This document shows positions 1 to 4,553 of a stretch of 17,552 nt of DNA, one piece after another. The DNA lies in assembly GCA_045580005.1 (NCBI GenBank), contig JAZNMZ010000053.1, forward strand, positions 1-17,552, in the 5' to 3' direction. Source of the stretch: UMGS1052 sp045580005. Its GTDB lineage: Bacteria > Bacillota > Clostridia > Oscillospirales > CAG-382. A model generated the notes under the pieces. That model saw only the letters and a list, made by a program, of their open reading frames with translations, made no database searches and was not told the origin of the DNA. How positions within the stretch are numbered: the first letter of the stretch is position 1; each line of letters starts with the position of its first letter. Both the position numbers and the translations under genes were made by a program.

Positions 1-1
1 T

Positions 2-30
2 GGTAAGCAGTTAAGACGGTAAGCAGTTAA
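2..30 (+). repeat. Paired GGTAAGCAGTTAA direct repeats, copy 0
   Basis: GGTAAGCAGTTAA occurs at 2-14 and again at 18-30, a 16-nt period. The same word recurs as pairs at 202/244 and 519/535. This pair lies at the window edge, so its upstream context is not visible. A terminator-like inverted repeat follows directly: AGCAGG at 30-35, CCTGCT at 79-84, then a T run to 88. Paired short direct repeats of this kind can be protein-binding iterons or accessory recombinase sites; which one applies is unknown. Confidence 0.75.
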
Positions 31-170
31 GCAGGTATTGGCATATGCCTTTTCTTAGGATAGGTATGTGCATTTATGCCTGCTTTTTGTCATTTTTACG
101 GAAAACAAACTATTTTTGCAGAACAAAAAATTTATACCTTCAATTTTAGCTCCACCGCTACCAATCAGTA

Positions 171-198
171 TTTACATATGCTAAAATAGCATTGTAAA
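171..198. repeat. 28-nt imperfect palindrome, copy A
   Basis: Outer arms TTTACA (171-176) and TGTAAA (193-198) flank inner arms ATGCTA and TAGCAT around a central AAA, with one unpaired T after the left outer arm. It is nearly identical to copy B at 488-515; the single difference in the centre gives TAAAAT instead of TATAAT. The size resembles the 28-bp crossover sites of serine resolvases and also large repressor operators. The sequence alone does not decide between these. Confidence 0.75.
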
Positions 199-201
199 AA
201 T

Positions 202-254
202 GGTAAGCAGTTTGGTTCGAACGGTCTTTGACCTAATAGAATTGGTAAGCAGTT
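202..254 (+). repeat. Paired GGTAAGCAGTT direct repeats, copy A
   Basis: GGTAAGCAGTT occurs at 202-212 and 244-254. The pair is 42 nt apart here, instead of the 16 nt seen in the other two pairs. It starts three bases downstream of palindrome copy A, the same arrangement as in copy B. Confidence 0.75.
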
Positions 255-487
255 TAGATGGTTTTTAAGGGTAACAAATTTGCTCCCAAAGCCGTCGGGG
301 TTTTTGTGAAACCTTGTAGGAAAACGAGGGTACACAGGGACTTTTTCGACGGGAGAACTATGCCCAAATGCCTTTTTTAAGGTGTTCGGCACAACAAATT
401 ATTATCAATTAAAACAAACAATTTTGCACAACAAAAAATATTTTTGAAATTTAAGTTTTAATTTAGCGCCACCTCTACCAAAGAGGA

Positions 488-515
488 TTTACATATGCTA
501 TAATAGCATTGTAAA
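488..515. repeat. 28-nt imperfect palindrome with embedded TATAAT, copy B
   Basis: The outer arms are TTTACA (488-493) and TGTAAA (510-515). The inner arms ATGCTAT and ATAGCAT flank a single central A, with one bulged T at 494. An exact TATAAT (499-504) sits in the centre, so the site could be a -10 box under a symmetric operator. The matching -35 position (476-481) is poor, but the word CTACCAA there is conserved in both units. If this is a promoter, transcription would run rightwards from about 511 into the hairpin-rich region, and it probably needs an activator. Confidence 0.6.
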
Positions 516-518
516 AAT

Positions 519-547
519 GGTAAGCAGTTAAAACGGTAAGCAGTTAA
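519..547 (+). repeat. Paired GGTAAGCAGTTAA direct repeats, copy B
   Basis: GGTAAGCAGTTAA occurs at 519-531 and 535-547 with a 16-nt period, the same spacing as the pair at 2-30. It lies three bases downstream of palindrome copy B. Confidence 0.8.
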
Positions 548-737
548 AGTGTTTTTTTAGGGTAACAAATATTACTCGGAAACGTCATTTTTTTGACGGA
601 AGAACTATACCTAATGCTTCTCTTTGAGAGCGTTGAGGGTACAAAATGTATGACTGCCATTTGCAGTCTAGGGTAAGATAACGCTACGGGATATTTATGC
701 CCTGAGCCTTTATCTAAAAACTTAATATTACTGGAAC

Positions 738-786
738 AAAAAGAATGTAGGTTTAGCCTTAAGTGGCTTCTTTCTGCATTCTTTTT
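738..786 (+). terminator. Strong stem-loop with T tract
   Basis: AAAAAGAATGTAG (738-750) pairs with CTGCATTCTTTTT (774-786), 13 pairs with one U-G wobble. An inner stem AGCC (755-758)/GGCT (765-768) closes the loop. T bases continue to 788. This could terminate a transcript starting near 511, giving an RNA of about 275 nt, or it could be one helix of a longer RNA. Confidence 0.5.
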
Positions 787-1293
787 TTATCTAAATATCG
801 AATGGAAACCAAACCTTTTGAAGAGTTCTATCGGCACATCCCGTCCTGCTCGGCAGTAATGTGTACGGACAAAATTTTGTTGAACAACGAAAATGAAATG
901 TGCAAGCTTTTAACGGTTTTCCTTGCACAGACAAAGCAAGTATTCGGTTGCTTTGTTACCTAAAATCCAGGGTGTGAGCAGACATCCGGACACAGTAGCG
1001 GCTGTGAAATTATACTCATATGTCACCGCTTATGGCATATTTCAGCGTCGGCATTTTATGCACCTGAGTTTAGCAGGTTGATGCTACCGCAGGATTTTTA
1101 TGATCCAATCGAATAATAGCGGTAATATTACTAACCGGGCAGTAAGCCTCATACTTTATGGAGACAGAGATAAGAAAAGCACCTGAAAGTACCGTAAATA
1201 CGCTGTTTCTCATTAAGTCAAACAAGGAAATACAGAGGTAACAGATACCAAAACTCAGTGCCATAGCTATGCCCTTGCAAGAGAAAGGATAAT

Positions 1294-2160
1294 ATGAAAA
1301 CTACAATATACAAAAATTTAGAAGTTCAGTACAACAAGTTGTTCCGTCATTTGAAGGTTGGAAGCTTCAAGACGAGAGAGCGTTACGGCAAGGCATTCAA
1401 ACGCTTTATGGTGTTTCTGGCACGAGAGTACCGTTTGCAAAAGCTTTGCAACATCTCCGAGAAGCATATACTTGCGTATGTTTCGTATATGCAAAACAAG
1501 GGCTTGTCAGCTTCGACAATCAAGACTGAACTTGCCGCCATTCGTTTCTTCCACGATAATATGCCCTATACAAGAAGCGAACTACCGACCAATGAGGACA
1601 TGGACCTTAAGAAACGTTCCTTTGGTGGCGTGGATAGAACCTGGACTACTCCGGAATTTAACCATATGCTCATTGCCGCAATTGATAACAAGGATTATCA
1701 GGCGATTCTGTGTCTTGCACGATATGCGGGACTTCGCTTGGAGGAATGTTTTCGCATTGACACCAACGACGCAAAAAATGCCCTTGAAACAGACGAACTG
1801 CTTGTCAAGGGCAAGGGCGGACTTTGGAGATATGTACCTATCAACGAGTCTATCCGAATTACATTCCGTGATATGTTGAAAACAACTCCTGTTGGAGAAA
1901 AACTGTTTGTTAGACCTTGTGACAAAACGCATCTTGCTATGAAACGACTTCAATGCTTTATTGCATATCACAGAAAGAGATTCACAGAGAACACCATTAC
2001 ATTCCACGGACTGAGACACACATTCGCTCACGAACAGTACAACAAATTCATTGACGAGGGTTACTCTGACTTTATGGCACGTAAAAAGGTGTCGGAGTTA
2101 CTTGGACATCATCGTGATGATGTAACGAGAATCTATTTATCGGGCGGTGATGATGTATGA
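1294..2160 (+). CDS. Tyrosine recombinase (phage integrase family)
   Basis: A 288-residue site-specific recombinase, which cuts and rejoins DNA at short sites through a covalent phosphotyrosine link. The N-terminal part (about 1-100) is a helical core-binding domain and the catalytic domain spans about 115-285. The full catalytic set is visible: R148 in AGLR, K172 or K174 in VKGKGG, H238 and R241 in HGLRH, H272 or H273 in LGHHRDD, and nucleophile Y281. The protein therefore looks active. The start is set by AAAGGA at 1284-1289, only four bases before ATG, so spacing is tight. No clear sigma-A promoter lies directly upstream; transcription may come from the hairpin-rich region. A 45-residue gene and a large serine recombinase follow on the same strand, which points to an integrated element. 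The residues that fix its target site cannot be read from sequence. Confidence 0.93.
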   Translation: MKTTIYKNLEVQYNKLFRHLKVGSFKTRERYGKAFKRFMVFLAREYRLQKLCNISEKHILAYVSYMQNKGLSASTIKTELAAIRFFHDNMPYTRSELPTNEDMDLKKRSFGGVDRTWTTPEFNHMLIAAIDNKDYQAILCLARYAGLRLEECFRIDTNDAKNALETDELLVKGKGGLWRYVPINESIRITFRDMLKTTPVGEKLFVRPCDKTHLAMKRLQCFIAYHRKRFTENTITFHGLRHTFAHEQYNKFIDEGYSDFMARKKVSELLGHHRDDVTRIYLSGGDDV

Positions 2161-2229
2161 CCTTTACATATTTCAAAAGAATAATCTACCAAAAAACAAG
2201 CAAGAATAAAAAGTGGAAGGAGATTGCCT

Positions 2230-2367
2230 ATGAAAAAAACTGACGAGAAATTACTACTCAAAAAGCAAACTCTCAAAGCTTGGACTGCAATCTTGCTTGC
2301 AAAAGGAATTATTGATCTTGCAAAATACAACCGAATGATAGCAAGAATTGACAAGATGACAGCGTAA
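2230..2367 (+). CDS. 45-residue small protein between two recombinase genes
   Basis: The frame reads MKKTDEKLLLKKQ and ends IARIDKMTA, 45 residues, strongly basic. A good AAGGAG at 2217-2222 sits seven bases before the ATG. The C-terminal half (GIIDLAKYNRMIARID) has the spacing of a short helical hairpin resembling SHOCT-like motifs, which are frequent at protein C-termini and in small proteins of mobile elements. That resemblance is weak. It lies 69 nt after the tyrosine recombinase stop and probably shares its transcript; an inverted repeat follows its stop at once. It could be a recombination directionality factor or a DNA-binding accessory protein, but no winged-helix excisionase pattern is seen. 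Confidence 0.7.
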   Translation: MKKTDEKLLLKKQTLKAWTAILLAKGIIDLAKYNRMIARIDKMTA

Positions 2368-2370
2368 AAG

Positions 2371-2387
2371 TGCCGCAATCTGCGGCA
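2371..2387 (+). terminator. Inverted repeat after the small gene, weak terminator
   Basis: TGCCGCA (2371-2377) and TGCGGCA (2381-2387) form a perfect 7-bp stem with a 3-nt loop, four bases after the small gene stop. Only a mixed AT stretch follows instead of a clean T run. It may be an attenuator or a protein-binding site. Confidence 0.45.
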
Positions 2388-2423
2388 TACATATATTGAC
2401 ATATAAACGTTACACGTTATACC

Positions 2424-2452
2424 TTGACAATTATCATTTGGTATGGTATCAT
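2424..2452 (+). promoter_or_regulatory. Strong sigma-A promoter of the serine recombinase
   Basis: TTGACA at 2424-2429 and TATCAT at 2447-2452 are separated by 17 bp. Another TTGACA lies at 2396-2401 with TATACC at 2418-2423, so a second, overlapping promoter is possible. AACG and CGTT at 2406-2418 form a small inverted repeat between the two, a possible operator. The serine recombinase can thus be expressed separately from the tyrosine recombinase. Confidence 0.7.
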
Positions 2453-2484
2453 TATATTGTGATTTTACAGAACAGGAGTAGTTT

Positions 2485-4182
2485 ATGGATATATATTCAG
2501 TTGCAAACCAAATGAAATTGGAGCGAAAAACTATATTTGATTTACAACTTCGTGTAACCTTCTATGCCCGTGTTTCGACAACACGAGAGGAACAGGAAAA
2601 CTCCATTGAGCATCAGATAAGCTATTTCAAAGAGATGATACAGAATAACCCCAACTGGACTTATGTAGATGGGTATGTTGACAGAATAAGAGGAGAACAC
2701 GCCGTCAACCGTGAGGAATTTATGAGAATGATTGACGACGGAAAAAGCGGTGAATTTGACCTTATCCTCACAAAAGAGGTCAGCCGTTTTGCGAGAAACA
2801 CCGTTGACAGTCTTGTTTACACGAGGGATTTGCTTCGCAGCGGTGTGGGAGTGTTCTTCCAGAACGACAACATCTGTACCATTGATACAGACAGTGAACT
2901 GAGGCTTACAATTATGTCAAGTATTGCCGCAGACGAAGTTAGGAAACTTTCGGAGCGTGTCCGTTGGGGACACAAGCGGTCTATCGAGCAGGGTGCTGTA
3001 ATGGGCAACAACAGAATTTTCGGTTATGACAAAAATGACTGCAAATTGGTTATAAACGAGGCAGAGGCGGAAATGGTAAGATTCATATTTGAAACCTATG
3101 TCACCGGCAATTACAGCACCCGAAAAATCGAGGATATGATTTACCAGAAAGGTTACAGAGGAAGAAACGGCACACGCATCCACCACAACACAATTTCCGG
3201 CATAATTCAAAATCCCAAGTACAAGGGCTACTATTGCGGCAACAAGGTTAAAATCGTTGACTACCGTACCAAAGAGCAACGATTCTTGCCCGAAGAAGAA
3301 TGGATAATGTACAAGGACGAAACAGGCAAAATCGTTCCCGCCATTGTCAATGAAGAGTTGTGGGACAAGTGCAACGAGATTTTCAGAGAACGCAGTAAGA
3401 TTGTAAAGGACAGAGGACATTCTCTAAAAGACAAGAGCGTTTTCACGGGTAAAATCTGGTGTGCTGCACACGAGAAACCTTACTGGCGAACAAGTCATAC
3501 AAACCCGAGAAACAAGGGTGTAAGTATTTATCAATGGCTATGCTCCGAGAAAAAGCGGTTCGGCACTTCAAGCTGTGCTTCCTTTGCAATTATGGAAAGT
3601 GAGCTTTATACAATGCTTTCCGACTACTTCAAGGACATTGCAGAAAACATCGAGGAGTATGTAAACGACTTTATAAAAATCTACAACGAGTGCGACAAGA
3701 GTGCCACATCTCAAAAGCAAATCAACGATGTTAAAGCAAGAATTGACCGTGAAAAGCAAAAAAGAGAGAAGCTGCTCGACCTTTATGTTGACGGCTCCAT
3801 CGACAAAAAGGAGTTTACCGAACGAAATGACTCTCTCAACATTTTAATCTCACAGCTTGAAGAGGATTTGTTTGAGCTTGAAGGCAAGGCAAAGGATGAC
3901 AGCGAGTATCTAAACAATGTGAAAAAGATACAACGGTATTTTGAAACGATGTACAGTCCCGATACCGATATGGACAACACGGATGTTGACGAAATGACAA
4001 AAGCAATAATAGACAGAATTGATGTAATCCCAATAAACGAAAAACAGATGCGGCTTGAGGTTAAGCTTAAAATGGGCGGAAAAGGCGATATTACCTACAT
4101 TCGCAACGGTGAACGATATGGTTGTCGTTCCGGTGTCATTAGTAAGAAAATGATCCAGGCATACGAGAACTCTATCAAGTAA
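2485..4182 (+). CDS. Large serine recombinase (resolvase/recombinase/zinc-ribbon type)
   Basis: A 565-residue serine integrase or transposase of the large type used by phages and by Tn4451/Tn5397-like elements, which recombines attachment sites through a phosphoserine intermediate. Order of domains: resolvase catalytic domain about 23-165 with nucleophile S31 in YARVS, R76 in NREEF, K97, and R101/R104 in SRFAR; a recombinase DNA-binding domain about 175-290; a zinc ribbon about 318-365 with C326, H329, C353 and C364, where the usual CxxC has become CxxH; a coiled coil about 405-465 containing REKQKREK; and a C-terminal tail. AGGAG at 2474-2478 sits six bases before the ATG. All catalytic residues seen are intact. 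A terminator lies 20 bases after the stop, followed by ordinary chromosomal genes, so it probably marks the end of the element. Target site unknown. Confidence 0.95.
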   Translation: MDIYSVANQMKLERKTIFDLQLRVTFYARVSTTREEQENSIEHQISYFKEMIQNNPNWTYVDGYVDRIRGEHAVNREEFMRMIDDGKSGEFDLILTKEVSRFARNTVDSLVYTRDLLRSGVGVFFQNDNICTIDTDSELRLTIMSSIAADEVRKLSERVRWGHKRSIEQGAVMGNNRIFGYDKNDCKLVINEAEAEMVRFIFETYVTGNYSTRKIEDMIYQKGYRGRNGTRIHHNTISGIIQNPKYKGYYCGNKVKIVDYRTKEQRFLPEEEWIMYKDETGKIVPAIVNEELWDKCNEIFRERSKIVKDRGHSLKDKSVFTGKIWCAAHEKPYWRTSHTNPRNKGVSIYQWLCSEKKRFGTSSCASFAIMESELYTMLSDYFKDIAENIEEYVNDFIKIYNECDKSATSQKQINDVKARIDREKQKREKLLDLYVDGSIDKKEFTERNDSLNILISQLEEDLFELEGKAKDDSEYLNNVKKIQRYFETMYSPDTDMDNTDVDEMTKAIIDRIDVIPINEKQMRLEVKLKMGGKGDITYIRNGERYGCRSGVISKKMIQAYENSIK

Positions 4183-4201
4183 CTGAGTCTTTAAGTGATA
4201 T

Positions 4202-4233
4202 AAAAAATCCGGAGAATCTTCTCCGGATTTTTT
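4202..4233. terminator. Bidirectional intrinsic terminator
   Basis: A 15-bp perfect stem, AAAAAATCCGGAGAA (4202-4216) with TTCTCCGGATTTTTT (4219-4233) and a 2-base nominal loop, with A and T runs on both sides. It ends the serine recombinase transcript and separates the recombination module from the chromosome to the right. Confidence 0.9.
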
Positions 4234-4289
4234 ATTGAATAAACAGATACATTTTTTGCCATAATAATAAAAAAACAAAGGAAAATGTT

Positions 4290-4520
4290 ATGATAAGCAA
4301 AAAGAAGCTTTGCAGCACTGAGGAAATAGAACAGATACAGTATTTTGCCAACAAGAGTGAGAGTGATGTGTCAATACACGCCGAGGATAACTCGGTGATG
4401 ATTGACGCCAAGAGTCTGCTGGGGTTTTATACTTTTGATTTTTCAAAACCTGTTCTCATAGTGAGCGAGGATGCGGAATTTCACAGAAAAATATGGGATA
4501 TTGGCAAAAATATACTATAA
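4290..4520 (+). CDS. HPr-like protein lacking the phosphorylatable histidine
   Basis: A 76-residue cytoplasmic protein with the HPr fold pattern of the sugar phosphotransferase system. VMIDAKSLLGFYTF (36-49) matches the HPr segment holding Ser46 (usually KSIMG), placing a serine at S42. The region where HPr has GIHARP with His15 reads CSTEEIEQ, so there is no phosphoryl-accepting histidine and PTS phosphotransfer is unlikely. Its state resembles Crh of Bacillus, which keeps Ser46 but not His15; a CcpA co-regulator role is possible but only inferred. AAAGGA at 4277-4282 precedes the ATG by seven bases. The nearest promoter-like pair, TTGAAT (4235) and CATAAT (4260), has a poor 19-bp spacer. 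Its position just right of the recombinase module suggests insertion upstream of it. Confidence 0.75.
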   Translation: MISKKKLCSTEEIEQIQYFANKSESDVSIHAEDNSVMIDAKSLLGFYTFDFSKPVLIVSEDAEFHRKIWDIGKNIL

Positions 4521-4524
4521 CAAA

Positions 4525-4548
4525 GACCTCAACATAAAAGTTGAGGTC
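4525..4548. terminator. Bidirectional terminator between HPr-like gene and pcrA
   Basis: GACCTCAAC (4525-4533) pairs perfectly with GTTGAGGTC (4540-4548) across a 6-nt loop. It sits five bases after the HPr-like stop and five bases beyond the pcrA stop, so it can serve both convergent genes. The T tract is interrupted on the plus side (CTGTTTCATT). Confidence 0.8.
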
Positions 4549-4553
4549 CTGTT

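Larger units (their letters stand above)
111..370 (+). repeat. Long imperfect tandem repeat, unit A
   Basis: Unit A matches unit B (419-625) in order: TTTTGCA plus AACAAAAAAT at 114-131, a CTACCAA word, a 28-nt palindrome at 171-198, GGTAAGCAGTT at 202-212 and 244-254, GGGTAACAAAT near 270-280, an inverted repeat CCGTCG (292-297)/CGACGG (347-352), and then GAGAACTAT. The palindromes of the two units are 317 bp apart. Unit A has about 40 extra bases inside the CCGTCG/CGACGG hairpin and a wider gap between its two GGTAAGCAGTT words. It looks like an older or remodelled duplicate of unit B. No protein-coding signal is convincing here. Confidence 0.7.
419..625 (+). repeat. Long imperfect tandem repeat, unit B
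   Basis: This is the second copy of the unit seen at 111-370. It carries TTTTGCA at 422-428, a small hairpin CCTCT/AGAGG around ACCAA (472-486), the 28-nt palindrome at 488-515, GGTAAGCAGTTAA at 519-531 and 535-547 (16-nt period), GGGTAACAAAT near 560-570, and a compact hairpin CGTCA (583-587)/TGACG (594-598) followed by GGAAGAACTAT. Unlike unit A, its palindrome contains an exact TATAAT. Unit B leads directly into the hairpin-rich stretch that continues to about 1093. Confidence 0.7.
511..1099 (+). ncRNA. Candidate large structured RNA or hairpin-rich recombination region (unproven)
   Basis: About 590 nt with no convincing reading frame but a run of inverted repeats: CGTCA/TGACG (583-598), GACTGC/GCAGTC (652-668), AGATAA/TTATCT with inner GGG/CCC (676-715), a 13-bp stem (738-786), CTGC/GCAG (846-856), TGTGCAAG/CTTGCACA (899-929), ACAAAGCAA/TTGCTTTGT (931-956), AGCG and GTGA paired with TCAC and CGCT (997-1030), and CCTG/CAGG around TAGCA/TGCTA (1063-1093) followed by ATTTTT. 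The plus strand is suggested by the TATAAT at 499-504 and by T runs after the hairpins. Alternatives are several short RNAs, a long leader of the recombinase gene at 1294, or DNA hairpins used in recombination or transfer. Large ornate RNAs such as ROOL are of this size and occur in Firmicutes, but I cannot match the sequence to any family by eye. Confidence 0.35.

Noticed and set aside
165..392. 75-codon minus-strand frame over the left repeats
   Set aside because: Its repeated NCLP residues are only the translation of the GGTAAGCAGTT word. No ribosome site or family pattern.
1..547. CRISPR array
   Set aside because: The repeated word is only 11-13 nt, occurs in pairs with unequal gaps, and lies within longer diverged repeats. 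There are no regular spacers and no cas genes.
763..963. 66-codon plus-strand frame starting with GTG
   Set aside because: It has no ribosome site, begins inside a strong stem-loop and runs through perfect inverted repeats at 899-956. RNA or DNA structure explains the sequence better.
511..1099. Retron or diversity-generating retroelement RNA
   Set aside because: No reverse transcriptase gene and no template/variable repeat pair are present in the window.
1070..1264. 64-codon minus-strand frame with a hydrophobic N-terminal part
   Set aside because: AAGGG lies seven bases upstream, but no promoter or known family is seen and the frame ends inside a hairpin region. Too weak to list as a gene.
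1..4290. tRNA gene as integration target
   Set aside because: No cloverleaf or TTCGA-type T-arm with a CCA end was found near either visible side of the recombinase module.
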